A model generated the notes under the pieces. That model was not told the origin of the DNA, did no database searches, and saw nothing but the letters and a program-made list of their open reading frames with translations. This document shows, one piece after another, positions 25,769 to 34,027 of a stretch of 36,145 nt of DNA. The DNA lies in contig CALHTF010000132.1 in NCBI GenBank assembly GCA_938038815.1, forward strand, positions 1 to 36,145. Direction: 5' to 3'. This DNA is from an uncultured Acidimicrobiales bacterium (GTDB lineage Bacteria > Actinomycetota > Acidimicrobiia > Acidimicrobiales > SHLQ01). The position numbers and the translations under genes are program-made. Position 1 is the first letter of the stretch. Every line of letters begins with the position of its first letter.

Positions 25769-27061
25769 ATGACGAATACTGAACCCGCATCCACCGGCAC
25801 CCCCGCACCAGCCACCGGCAAGCTCGGTGTACTCCTGCCCGGAGTCGGCGCCGTCTCTTCGACCCTCATCGCTGGAGTTCTCGCCGCCCGAAACGGCGGT
25901 GCGTCCCCCATCGGCTCGCTCAGCCAACTCGAATTCCTGCCGAACCCGGCCGACAAAACCACCACCGGCCCGCCGATCCGCGACGCGGTAGGCCTCGCCC
26001 ACCTCGACGACCTCGTCTTTGGTGGCTGGGACCCCATCTCGGCCAACGCCCTGGAGGCCGCCGAAACCGCTGGTGTGCTCGACAGCCGCGACCTCGCCCC
26101 GATCTCGGGCGAACTCGAAGGCATTGTCACCATGCCCGCCGTGTTCGACTCCGACTGGGTTCGCAACCTCGACCCGGTTCGGGTCAAAGAACCCACCAGC
26201 AAGTGGGATGCCGCGCTGGCGTTGATCGACGACATCGAGCGCTTCCGCTCCGAACAAAATTGCGACCGCCTCGTCATGGTGTGGTGCGGATCGACCGAGG
26301 TGTACAAACCTGCGGGACCGGTGCACGCCACCGTGTCGTCGTTCGAACAGGGCCTCAAAGACAACGACCCCGACATTTCGCCGAGCCAGATCTACGCGTA
26401 CGCCGCCATGATGACCCGCACCCCCTACGCCAACGGCTCACCGAACGTCACCTGCGATTCGGGGTTCATCGAGCAGCTCTCGATCGAGCAACAAACACCG
26501 ATCGCCGGTAAAGACTTCAAGACCGGCCAAACCCTGCTCAAGACCACCATCGCCCCGGCGCTACGGGCTCGACTGCTCGGCGTTCGCGGCTGGTTCAGCA
26601 CCAACATTTTGGGCAACCGCGACGGCCTTGTGCTCGACGACCCGGACAGCTTTAAGTCCAAAGAGGTCTCCAAGCTCGGCGTGCTGCATGACATCTTGGG
26701 CCCCGAGCAACTCCCCGAGCTGTACGGCAACATGGACCACGAAGTCCGCATTAACTACTACCCACCCCGGGGCGACGAAAAAGAGGGATGGGACAACATC
26801 GACATCTTTGGCTGGATGGACTACCCCATGCAGATCAAGGTGAACTTCTTGTGTCGCGACTCGATCCTCGCCGCACCAATCGTGCTCGACCTAGCGCTGT
26901 TCATGGACCTCGCCGCTCGGGCCGGCGAGTCGGGAGTACAGGACTGGCTCAGCTTCTACTTCAAGGCGCCCCAACTCACCCCCGAGCAAAGTGCCCCCGA
27001 GCATGATCTCTTCGTGCAGCGCGACAACCTGCTCGACAAGCTGGTCGCCTGGTCACGGTAG
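25769..27061 (+). CDS. Myo-inositol-1-phosphate synthase
   Basis: A 430-residue protein. The ATG at 25769 (MTNTEPAST) is chosen; an upstream frame is open but overlaps the divergent regulator. The Rossmann loop is PGVGAVSSTLIAGVLAAR near residue 22, then LVFGGWDP and VMVWCGSTEVY. GKDFKTGQTLLKT, GWFSTNILGNRDG and INYYPPRGDEKEGWDNIDI are hallmark catalytic and NAD-binding segments with the conserved lysines. It converts glucose-6-phosphate to inositol-1-phosphate with NAD+. Inositol phosphate feeds phosphatidylinositol or mycothiol in actinobacteria, or the glycan here. The N-terminal tail is Thr/Ala/Pro-rich. A compact hairpin follows the gene. Confidence 0.9.
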   Translation: MTNTEPASTGTPAPATGKLGVLLPGVGAVSSTLIAGVLAARNGGASPIGSLSQLEFLPNPADKTTTGPPIRDAVGLAHLDDLVFGGWDPISANALEAAETAGVLDSRDLAPISGELEGIVTMPAVFDSDWVRNLDPVRVKEPTSKWDAALALIDDIERFRSEQNCDRLVMVWCGSTEVYKPAGPVHATVSSFEQGLKDNDPDISPSQIYAYAAMMTRTPYANGSPNVTCDSGFIEQLSIEQQTPIAGKDFKTGQTLLKTTIAPALRARLLGVRGWFSTNILGNRDGLVLDDPDSFKSKEVSKLGVLHDILGPEQLPELYGNMDHEVRINYYPPRGDEKEGWDNIDIFGWMDYPMQIKVNFLCRDSILAAPIVLDLALFMDLAARAGESGVQDWLSFYFKAPQLTPEQSAPEHDLFVQRDNLLDKLVAWSR

Positions 27062-27063
27062 GC

Positions 27064-27080
27064 CTCGCCGCATCGGCGAG
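27064..27080. terminator. Bidirectional hairpin between convergent genes
   Basis: Perfect 7-bp GC-rich stem (CTCGCCG / CGGCGAG) with a 3-base loop, squeezed between the stops of the inositol-phosphate synthase and Sir2 genes. No T-run. Confidence 0.65.
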
Positions 27081-27083
27081 CGC

Positions 27084-27878
27084 TTAGATCGGCTCGCAGA
27101 TTCGGGGCAAGACCTCGCTGATCGATGCGCGAACTACCACGTCGGCCAGGTTGTCGAACGCCGTCGACTCACCGTTGAGAATGATGACCTTCGCCCCTTG
27201 CTGAGAGGCGACGGGCACGACCCGGTTGATCGGCGAGACGGTCAGGGTGGTGCCGATCGCGAACAACAGATCACAGCTCAACGCTGCCATCTCGGCGCGA
27301 AGCAGATCGTTCTCGACCAAGCTTTGACCAAACGAGATGGTGGCCGACTTTAAGATGCCCTTGCACTCGGGGCACGGCGGATCGTCTTCGCCCGCCCGCA
27401 CTCGCTCGAGAACCACTTCCATCTCGGTCCGGTAGTTGCAATCGAGACACCCGACCTTGCGAGTCGTGCCATGGATCTCCACCACCTTGTCGGGGTCGGT
27501 CCCGGCCATTTGATGAAGTTCGTCGACGTTTTGGGTGATGAGCGTGTCGAGTCGGCCTTGCTCTTCGAGCTTGAGCAGCGCCCGGTGACCATCGTTGGGA
27601 AACACATTGGCCCACAGCCGCCCCTCGGCCCGCAGCTTCCAGTTCTTTCGCCGAACCGCGGGTTCTTCGATGTAGTACCGAATGTTCGACGCCTTCTCGG
27701 CTTCGGGGTCTTTGGTCCATAGTCCGTTCGGACCCCGGAAGTCGGGCAAGCCGCTATCGGTCGAGATACCCGCACCGGTGAGCACCGTGATTCGCTGGGA
27801 GCCGTCGATGATCTCTTGGGCTTGTCGAATCAGTACTTCGAGATCGGCATCGGGCGTGGTCGGCGAGGGAGAAGACAC
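27084..27878 (-). CDS. Sir2-family NAD-dependent protein deacylase (sirtuin)
   Basis: A 264-residue protein starting at GTG 27876-27878. VLTGAGISTDSGLPDFRG (residue 33 on), TQNVDELHQMAG and the catalytic histidine in VEIHGTTRKVGC are diagnostic. Zinc cysteines occur as CLDC and CPEC. SFGQSL, AIGTTLTVSP and ILNG complete the NAD fold. It removes acyl groups from lysines using NAD+. There is no signal for the Arg/Tyr pair of SIRT5-like desuccinylases. It is unrelated by function to the glycan genes, as far as can be seen. Confidence 0.92.
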   Translation of the reverse strand: MSSPSPTTPDADLEVLIRQAQEIIDGSQRITVLTGAGISTDSGLPDFRGPNGLWTKDPEAEKASNIRYYIEEPAVRRKNWKLRAEGRLWANVFPNDGHRALLKLEEQGRLDTLITQNVDELHQMAGTDPDKVVEIHGTTRKVGCLDCNYRTEMEVVLERVRAGEDDPPCPECKGILKSATISFGQSLVENDLLRAEMAALSCDLLFAIGTTLTVSPINRVVPVASQQGAKVIILNGESTAFDNLADVVVRASISEVLPRICEPI

Positions 27879-27899
27879 GCACGGCAGACTATTGCCTCA

Positions 27900-27940
27900 T
27901 GAACGCCTCGGCACGGTTTTCCTAGTGAGCGCCTCGGCAC
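27900..27940. repeat. Short direct repeat across the 3' end of the sugar transferase gene
   Basis: TGAACGCCTCGGCAC (27900-27914) and TGAGCGCCTCGGCAC (27926-27940) differ at one base and lie 26 bases apart. The second copy encodes the last residues of the sugar transferase. It may be a small tandem duplication. Confidence 0.6.
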
Positions 27941-28737
27941 CACAGGACAGCAGGAATCGTTCGGACCAACAACCACAGGTCGCCCCAGACCGAGAACTGC
28001 TCGACATACCGGTTGTCGTAGTCACACCGCTCGGGATACCCAACGCTGCTGCGACCTTCGACCTGCCAGAGCCCCGTGATTCCGGGGGTGGCGTACACGT
28101 AGGCGTCGCCATGGCGGGACCGAACCAACTCGTCGGGCACTACCGGGCGAGGGCCAACCAAGCTCATGTCGCCGCCCAACACGCTGAACAACTGCGGCAA
28201 CTCGTCGAGGCTCGACTTCCGCAAGAAACCGCCCAGTGGGGTGACCCGCGGATCGTTGGATTCGGGGAACTTGTAGTCATTGGCCCGGTACAGGCTGAGC
28301 ATCTCTGGATCTGAGGCCAACCGCTCTTCGGCATCGGTGTACATCGAACGGAACTTCCACATGCTGAACGCGTAGCCACCCCGACCAATCCTCGACTGCT
28401 TAAACAGCACCGGGCCGCTCGATTCGAGGGCCACCGCCAAGGCCACGCACGCCATAACTGGCGCCAATAAGACGATGAGAACAAGCGACAACACCACATC
28501 GATCGCCCGCTTTATCGTCAGGCGCCATCCTCGGTACAAACTCGACGCTGGCAACACCCACGAGGTCTCGAACGTTTGCTCGGCTCGAGCCTCAAGGTGA
28601 TCGGTGAGGTCGACCAAGACTCCACCGAGGTCCGACACGACCAGGTCTTCGACCACCAAGTTGTCCACGTCGATCTTCGAAGCTGCAAGGCGGTGCGCAC
28701 CCAGGTCAACGCTTCTGTCGATGGGCTGGTTGGTCAC
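27922..28737 (-). CDS. Polyprenyl glycosylphosphotransferase (initiating sugar-phosphate transferase)
   Basis: A 271-residue protein beginning at GTG 28735-28737, supported by GGAGG five bases upstream. Residues 1-75 are polar. A membrane helix at about 82-108 (DVVLSLVLIVLLAPVMACVA) is followed by the catalytic bacterial sugar transferase domain: SGPVLFKQSRIGRGGYAF, MWKFRSMYTDAE, LRKSSLDELPQLFSVLGGDMSLVGPRP and PGITGLWQVEGRS. It transfers a sugar-1-phosphate to undecaprenyl phosphate and starts repeat-unit assembly. It lacks the large multi-helix N-terminal part of WbaP/WcaJ. The stop lies in a short direct repeat shared with the following spacer. Confidence 0.92.
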   Translation of the reverse strand: MTNQPIDRSVDLGAHRLAASKIDVDNLVVEDLVVSDLGGVLVDLTDHLEARAEQTFETSWVLPASSLYRGWRLTIKRAIDVVLSLVLIVLLAPVMACVALAVALESSGPVLFKQSRIGRGGYAFSMWKFRSMYTDAEERLASDPEMLSLYRANDYKFPESNDPRVTPLGGFLRKSSLDELPQLFSVLGGDMSLVGPRPVVPDELVRSRHGDAYVYATPGITGLWQVEGRSSVGYPERCDYDNRYVEQFSVWGDLWLLVRTIPAVLWCRGAH

Positions 28738-28903
28738 GTGGTCCTCCGGCCGGCACGGCCTGGAAATGTCTCTGCGGGAGATTGGGGAATGATTCGAGTC
28801 GCTCGGCGCACCAAGTGACCCTTGCCCCAGTCCATCGGACCGTCACCCACTGGTTTGAGTCCTTCGACTCATGTACTTCGAATATGGGCCGAAGGAACTA
28901 GTG
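28738..28903. promoter_or_regulatory. Divergent intergenic region of the sugar transferase and DUF4012 genes
   Basis: The 166 bases must hold two promoters. A GAGTC-CTTC-GACTC hairpin (28857-28870) ends exactly before an ATG that I do not use as start. No firm -35/-10 pair could be named. Confidence 0.35.
28743..28747 (-). promoter_or_regulatory. Ribosome binding site of the sugar transferase gene
   Basis: GGAGG on the minus strand, five bases before GTG 28737, supports that start. Confidence 0.7.
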
Positions 28904-31255
28904 ATGACCCCGACCTCGGGCACCCCTACTCCTGTCGACCGTGATGAAATCCCTGCTCAGCACGGGCGACCGACTCGCGCCCTTTATGGGCCATTCCGCA
29001 CCCTTGGCGTCGTGGGTTCGGTAGCGGTGGCGGTGTCCTCGGGTGCCCAGCCGACGGGTATCGATTGGTACGACTTTTTGTTGTTGACCGCCATGGCCGC
29101 CGTGGTCGCCCAAGTTGCCCGAAGCGCGCCGACCGTTATCTGGGCGACCGCAGCCGCGGCGGGCGTGCTGACCACCGGGTCGGCAGGCATTGCCGGTCAA
29201 TTGCTCTTGTCGGGCGCCACCGTGGTTGCCTGGCGCGGCTCGGGTCCGTTCCGCGAGCGCCCGGCCAGCGAGTTCAACGAGTTGGTGGTTGCTGCGGCGA
29301 GCGTGGGGGCCACCGCATCGCTGCTTCGTCTCCAAGACGTCTTCGTGGCGTACTCGTCGGCCGGCATTGTGGCCGTGGCGCTCGCCGTGTCGTTAGTAGC
29401 CGCCCTTCCGCGAAGCACCGTCCGCGCCCGCCGAGTTCTCACCGTCGGACCTGCAGTCTTGACCATCGCTGCTCTGGTGATCACCTGTGGCGCTTGGCTG
29501 TCGGTTCGATCGCTTCGCGACAATGTGAACACCGCGGCGGCCGCCGCCCGTCAGTCGGTGCAGGAACTGCGGGCGGGCAACACCGAAAGCGCACTCGGCG
29601 ACCTCGACACGGCCCGGGCCGAACTCGGCGACATCGACGAAGCACTCCGTGGCCCTTGGCCGACCCTTGCCTTAGGGGTGCCCTTGGTCAGCCAAAACCT
29701 GCAAGCTGCCCGAACCACGACCGAAAGCGCCGATCGACTGGTATCGGTGAGTCAATCGCTGAGCGAGTCGGCGACCATCGGATCGCTGCTCGACGACGGT
29801 TCGTTCAATCTGGCGCGCCTCGGCGAGATCGACGAGGCGATCGCCGAAGTCGAATACGAGCTCGTTCGCAGCTCGGCCGAACTCGCCGATACAGACGGGC
29901 CGTGGATTGCCCCGCCACTGCAGAGCGAAGTTGCGGCGTTTACCGACGACCTCGAGCGAGCAACCGACGCGCTCGGCATGGTCGACCGACTAGCCGAGGT
30001 CATGCCAAACCTGTTGGGAGCAGACGGCGAGCGAACCTACCTCGTGCTGGTGACCAACCCGAGCGAAGCCCGCGAACTCGGCGGCTTTGCCGGCGGGTAC
30101 GCCGTCGTTCGGGCGACCGAAGGCGAACTTCGGGTCATCCAGTCTGGGCGGGCGGCAACTCTGAATACGTCGCCCACCACCCGCGATGCCCTGGCCAGCG
30201 ACTACCCGGCGCGATTTCTCGAACACCAACCGTGGCGGTTCGCCCAGAACTTCACGGCCATGAAGGACCTCCCACTGCTCACCCAAGCAATCTCCGAACT
30301 GTTCCCCAGCATGGCGGGTCACCCGATCGATGGCGTGCTGACGATGGACCCCTTTGCCCTCGAGGCACTGGTTGCGTTGACCGGACCGGTACCCACCGAC
30401 TCGTCCGATCTCACCCTCACCAAAGACAACACGGCAGCCTTTTTCCACACCGACCAGTACCTCGACGTGCCGGACCAAGCCGACCGCGAGGCCATCTTCG
30501 ACCAGCTCATCACCTCCTTTTTCGTTCGATTGAACGGCGAAGTGAGCCTCGACGGATCGAACATCGACCGGTTGATCGAGGTGGTTCGCCAAGACCGACT
30601 CGGCTTCGCGACCCTCGATCCCGACGAACTCGCCGCGCTCGACGAAATCGGCGTCGCCGAGTCGTTTGGGCGCTCGGGCGACGCAGTCGGCGACTTCTTG
30701 TCGGTCTCGCACCTCAACGCTGCACCTAACAAACTCGACGCGTACCTCACCCGAATCATCGACTACGACGTGGTCGTTGACCCCAGCACCGGCATGGTCG
30801 AGGCCGAACTGGCGGTCACCCTACGCAACGACGCGCCGGAAGGACTCTCCGACTACGTCGCCAGCAACCGCTCCGACCTGGACTTTGCCACCAACCGGGC
30901 CCTACTGGTGGTGCATACGCCGCTCGAACTCACCAGTACTACCGAGAGCCCTGAACCGGTATTCACCCGGACGCTCGCCGAGTTCGGTGTGCTGCGCCAC
31001 GAGCAGATTGTCCATGTGCCGCGGGGCGAGCAACGTACGGTCGTGCTTCACCTGCAGGGAACGTTGCCTCTCGGCACCCACCCATATTCACTCGAGGTCG
31101 ATCACCACCCCCTCGTGCACCCCGACTCGTTCACCGTCACGGTTCAGCGCCCGGGCGAAACCAACCCAATTCTCGACGAATCGATCACCCTCAGCCAAGA
31201 CCATGTGTTTGGCGAAACCCGACGTTCGGAGCAAACCAACGAAGTGTCCAATTGA
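28904..31255 (+). CDS. DUF4012 membrane protein
   Basis: A 783-residue protein. I place the start at ATG 28904, with AAGGA seven bases upstream (28892-28896); an earlier ATG at 28871 lacks a ribosome site and falls just after a hairpin. Hydrophobic helices lie in the first 200 residues, followed by an outside region with a helical stretch. Then DGERTYLVLVTNPSEARELGGFAGGYAVV, near residue 372, is the DUF4012 signature. A beta-rich C terminus ends near 783. DUF4012 genes are usually found in actinobacterial exopolysaccharide loci; the biochemical role is unknown. It diverges from the sugar transferase gene across 166 bases. Confidence 0.85.
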   Translation: MTPTSGTPTPVDRDEIPAQHGRPTRALYGPFRTLGVVGSVAVAVSSGAQPTGIDWYDFLLLTAMAAVVAQVARSAPTVIWATAAAAGVLTTGSAGIAGQLLLSGATVVAWRGSGPFRERPASEFNELVVAAASVGATASLLRLQDVFVAYSSAGIVAVALAVSLVAALPRSTVRARRVLTVGPAVLTIAALVITCGAWLSVRSLRDNVNTAAAAARQSVQELRAGNTESALGDLDTARAELGDIDEALRGPWPTLALGVPLVSQNLQAARTTTESADRLVSVSQSLSESATIGSLLDDGSFNLARLGEIDEAIAEVEYELVRSSAELADTDGPWIAPPLQSEVAAFTDDLERATDALGMVDRLAEVMPNLLGADGERTYLVLVTNPSEARELGGFAGGYAVVRATEGELRVIQSGRAATLNTSPTTRDALASDYPARFLEHQPWRFAQNFTAMKDLPLLTQAISELFPSMAGHPIDGVLTMDPFALEALVALTGPVPTDSSDLTLTKDNTAAFFHTDQYLDVPDQADREAIFDQLITSFFVRLNGEVSLDGSNIDRLIEVVRQDRLGFATLDPDELAALDEIGVAESFGRSGDAVGDFLSVSHLNAAPNKLDAYLTRIIDYDVVVDPSTGMVEAELAVTLRNDAPEGLSDYVASNRSDLDFATNRALLVVHTPLELTSTTESPEPVFTRTLAEFGVLRHEQIVHVPRGEQRTVVLHLQGTLPLGTHPYSLEVDHHPLVHPDSFTVTVQRPGETNPILDESITLSQDHVFGETRRSEQTNEVSN

Positions 31256-31424
31256 GGCGCTCTAGGCCGGAGTACCGACGCGAAACCCCAGCTCGATAGG
31301 CCAATGGACCCTTTCGACCCGATTCTTTGTCAATCCGCTAACTCGCTTCGTTGACATGCCGAAACCATAGGTGACCACCTGATTGACGTGTGCTGCGATC
31401 GGCAGCGCCCAAGGAGTTCCTCCA
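31256..31424 (+). promoter_or_regulatory. Intergenic leader of the LAFTG surface-protein gene
   Basis: A 169-base spacer without a visible gene. It ends with AAGGAG (31411-31416), eight bases before the ATG, a strong ribosome site. A GGTGACCACC dyad sits near 31371-31380. Confidence 0.4.
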
Positions 31425-31985
31425 ATGTTCACTTCGATTCGCCGCATCAGCGCCGCGTTATTTTTTGCGGCCGCACTGATTCTTGGTGCCGCGGGGCCCG
31501 CCAACGCACAGAGCTACGAAGGTTCCGACACCGACAGCGGCGTGTTTAACGCGCCGGGTGGCGAGGTTGCACCGGGAAGCGCCATTGGCTTCACCGCCAC
31601 CGGCCTCGACCCGTTTGCGGTCGTCAACATCATCCTGGTCGATGGTGCCGGGAACCCGGTGAACACCAGCAGCGACCTCTCGATCGCGGTTTCGGCCAAC
31701 GCCGAAGGTGAGATCACCACGTCGATTCCGATTCCGTCGAACCTCGCCCCTGGGTCGTACACCGTCTTGGTCGACAGCGCGAAGTCAGCAGGCCCGGACT
31801 TCCATGCCGAGTTCCCGTTCGTTATCGCCGGCGCCGCTCAGCCAACACCCGAACCAAACCCGGCACCCGATCTGGCGTTTACCGGAGCATCATCGCTGAC
31901 CCTCGCCGTCGGTGCGGCCCTTCTGATCGTGCTCGGTGGCGGCTTGTTGATCTCGTCGAAGCCCAGCCGTTCGAACGAGCAATAA
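31425..31985 (+). CDS. Secreted, probably cell-wall-anchored small protein with LAFTG sorting signal
   Basis: A 186-residue protein. The ATG 31425 is fixed by AAGGAG eight bases upstream. A signal peptide (basic RR then a hydrophobic core) ends near ANAQS at about residue 29. The middle is one beta-rich domain of about 100 residues, resembling surface Ig-like modules (PGSAIGFTATGLDPFAVVNI). A Pro-rich linker (PTPEPNPAPD) leads to LAFTG (150-154), a hydrophobic helix and a basic tail (SSKPSR), the layout of a sortase substrate with LxxTG in place of LPxTG. No sortase gene is in the window. The function is unknown; it may be a surface protein linked to the polysaccharide locus. Confidence 0.78.
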   Translation: MFTSIRRISAALFFAAALILGAAGPANAQSYEGSDTDSGVFNAPGGEVAPGSAIGFTATGLDPFAVVNIILVDGAGNPVNTSSDLSIAVSANAEGEITTSIPIPSNLAPGSYTVLVDSAKSAGPDFHAEFPFVIAGAAQPTPEPNPAPDLAFTGASSLTLAVGAALLIVLGGGLLISSKPSRSNEQ

Positions 31986-32112
31986 ACCACCCCAACCCGA
32001 ACGACATTTCGGCGTCTCATCGCTAACCATCGCGGTGCTCACGCCGATAGTTCACTGGCGGGACGCGCCTGCATGATCGTGGTGCGAGCAAATCAAGGGA
32101 CACCGAATAACA
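31986..32112 (+). promoter_or_regulatory. Leader of the Wzz/kinase gene
   Basis: A 127-base gap with several partial inverted repeats (for example GGCGT/ACGCC near 32011-32045). AAGGG lies 13 bases before the GTG, which is far for a ribosome site. No clear promoter is visible. Confidence 0.3.
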
Positions 32113-33825
32113 GTGCTTCAACCGGACGTTGAAAAGAACCTTGCCGACTATGTCGGCGTGGTGAGAAGGCAAAAGACTGTCCTGGCACTCGTGACGTTGC
32201 TCGCGCTGGGCCTGGGAGCGGCGTTCACCAGCTTTCAAACCCGCTACTACAGCGCAACGACCGAGATCATGGTCGAACTCGAACCAACGACCGACCTCAC
32301 CGGTGCGTCGGCGGCCGGTCGATCCGATAGCGCTCGACAACTCGAGAACGAAGTTGGGTTCCTCGAAAGCTCCATCGTCGTCGATGTGGTGGCCGGACAA
32401 CTGGGCTTCGAACCCGAAATCGCCATCAGCTCAGAAACCAATAGCGACTTCATCTCTATTCGTGCCACCGAGTCGACCCCCGAGGCTGCCCTGCGGGCAG
32501 CGACGGTTTATGCCGACACGTACCTCACGGTGCGGCGGGAACTCGCCGTTTCGGAGTTTGCGATCACCGCAGGGGTTGTGCAGCAACAGATCGCCGAACT
32601 CGACAAGCTCCTCGCCGAAATCGACAACTCTGACGCACCACTGTCCGAAATCGAGGAGCGCCGGGTTCCGATCGTGGCTCAGCGAGCGGTGTACGAACAG
32701 GGACTCTCCACTATCCAACTCAACGCCGACCTCACCTCCGGTGCGGTTGGACGGGTGGTTAGCCCGGCCGAGCTTCCAACCGCCCCGAGCAGCCCGCGGG
32801 CGGGTCGAAACCTGCTTCTTTCCCTACTCGCCGGACTCCTTGCGGCCGCCGGCGCGGCCATCCTTCGCGACTCGCTCGCCGATGTGGTCGTGGGCCGCGA
32901 CGGCGCACAGCAGCTCATCGGTACTCGACCGGTCCTCGGCGAGGTACCTCGCTACAAAGTGGGCGATCGACGCACCGTTCTCGAGACCGACTTCAACAGT
33001 GTGGCGGCCGAGTCCTACCGCACGGTTCGAACCTCGATCGCCTTCGCGCTACTGCAGTCCGATCGCCGAGTCGTGCAGGTTACGAGTTCGACGATGGGCG
33101 AAGGCAAGAGCGAAATGGTCGCCAACCTGGCGGTTGCCCTCGCTCGGGGTGGCGCCCGGGTTATTGCGATCGATGCCGACCTGCGGCGCCCGACCCTGGC
33201 GGCCCGTTTCGGTCTCGACCCCGATGTGGCTGGCCTTTCGTCGGCCATCGCCCGCGAAGTGAAGCTGCGAGACGCCATCTTTGCGTGTCCGGGGCTGCCC
33301 AACCTCAGCATCATGCCCTCGGGGCCAATGCCTGCTGACCCCACCGCCTTTCTCGAGTCGCCGCTACTGCGCCTGGCGATCGAGAAGCTCGCCGACCACT
33401 ACGACTACGTCTTGTTCGACACTCCCCCGGTCGGGATCGTGAGCGATCCGTTGACCATCTCGACGCTGGTCGACGGGGTTGTTCTGGTTGCTCGCCACAA
33501 CGAAACCAGTCGAACCGAACTCGCCCAGACCATCGATTCGCTCGAGCGGCTGGATGCACCGGTGATGGGCCTCATTCTCAACGGCGTCGACGGAGGCCGC
33601 GGTTACCGCCGGGGCTACTACAGCCGTCCGGGCCGAGTCATCGACCACCGGATCAACATCGCCGATAGCGCCCCAGCGCCATCACAAGGCACCCCAACCG
33701 GCGGTCCCGCAGCAGTCGAATGGTCAACCACGGCCAAGCCGGCCGAGCTTGCCGAGCAGGCCAAGTCGGCCAAGACGGCCGAACCGGCGATCGACCTCGC
33801 CGAAAAGCCATCCCCCAACCACTAA
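32113..33825 (+). CDS. Wzz-type chain-length regulator fused to BY-kinase-like ATPase
   Basis: A 570-residue protein from GTG 32113; the ribosome site is weak, so the start is less sure. The Wzz domain has transmembrane helices at about 24-44 and 234-254, with a periplasmic helix-rich part between. The cytoplasmic ATPase then shows Walker A SSTMGEGKSEM (about 323), Walker A' IAIDADLRRP (about 350) and Walker B YVLFDTPPVG (about 432), as in Wzc and CapB/CpsD. A few tyrosines lie in YRRGYYSRPGR after the ATPase, fewer than the usual C-terminal tyrosine cluster. The last 60 residues are Ala/Lys/Glu-rich. It should set chain length for a flippase/polymerase-type glycan. Confidence 0.9.
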   Translation: MLQPDVEKNLADYVGVVRRQKTVLALVTLLALGLGAAFTSFQTRYYSATTEIMVELEPTTDLTGASAAGRSDSARQLENEVGFLESSIVVDVVAGQLGFEPEIAISSETNSDFISIRATESTPEAALRAATVYADTYLTVRRELAVSEFAITAGVVQQQIAELDKLLAEIDNSDAPLSEIEERRVPIVAQRAVYEQGLSTIQLNADLTSGAVGRVVSPAELPTAPSSPRAGRNLLLSLLAGLLAAAGAAILRDSLADVVVGRDGAQQLIGTRPVLGEVPRYKVGDRRTVLETDFNSVAAESYRTVRTSIAFALLQSDRRVVQVTSSTMGEGKSEMVANLAVALARGGARVIAIDADLRRPTLAARFGLDPDVAGLSSAIAREVKLRDAIFACPGLPNLSIMPSGPMPADPTAFLESPLLRLAIEKLADHYDYVLFDTPPVGIVSDPLTISTLVDGVVLVARHNETSRTELAQTIDSLERLDAPVMGLILNGVDGGRGYRRGYYSRPGRVIDHRINIADSAPAPSQGTPTGGPAAVEWSTTAKPAELAEQAKSAKTAEPAIDLAEKPSPNH

Positions 33826-33841
33826 CCCCGAAATTTTCGCG

Positions 33842-33888
33842 CCAGACCGGCCCAGAGCGGGTCAAACGCGATCAGAAATCGGGTCTGG
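33842..33888 (+). terminator. Possible hairpin after the Wzz/kinase gene
   Basis: CCAGACC (33842-33848) and GGTCTGG (33882-33888) can pair across a 33-base loop that itself contains small inverted repeats. No T-run follows. Confidence 0.35.
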
Positions 33889-33932
33889 TGAGCGACGGAT
33901 TCGACAGCTTCACGCCTAATGTGTGAGAATGA

Positions 33933-33963
33933 TTGAAATACACTGAAAGTGTACATTCACTTT
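33933..33963. promoter_or_regulatory. Overlapping dyads upstream of the gene at 34028
   Basis: ACACT-GAA-AGTGT (33940-33952) overlaps AAAGTG-N6-CACTTT (33946-33963). TTGAAA stands at 33933-33938. The AT-rich stretch is unlike the GC-rich surroundings and fits an operator or promoter for the next gene. Confidence 0.45.
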
Positions 33964-34014
33964 TGGTGAGGCTTCCCCCCTCAATGCACCGACACCAACA
34001 GTCAATCGCATCTC

Positions 34015-34019
34015 AGGAG
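34015..34019 (+). promoter_or_regulatory. Ribosome binding site that chooses the GTG at 34028
   Basis: AGGAG, eight bases before GTG 34028. It also overlaps the GTG at 34019, which makes that one a poor start. Confidence 0.7.
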
Positions 34020-34027
34020 TGAAAGCC

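Noticed and set aside
28857..28904. ATG at 28871 as start of the DUF4012 gene
   Set aside because: It directly follows a hairpin and has no ribosome site, whereas the ATG at 28904 has AAGGA at the right distance.
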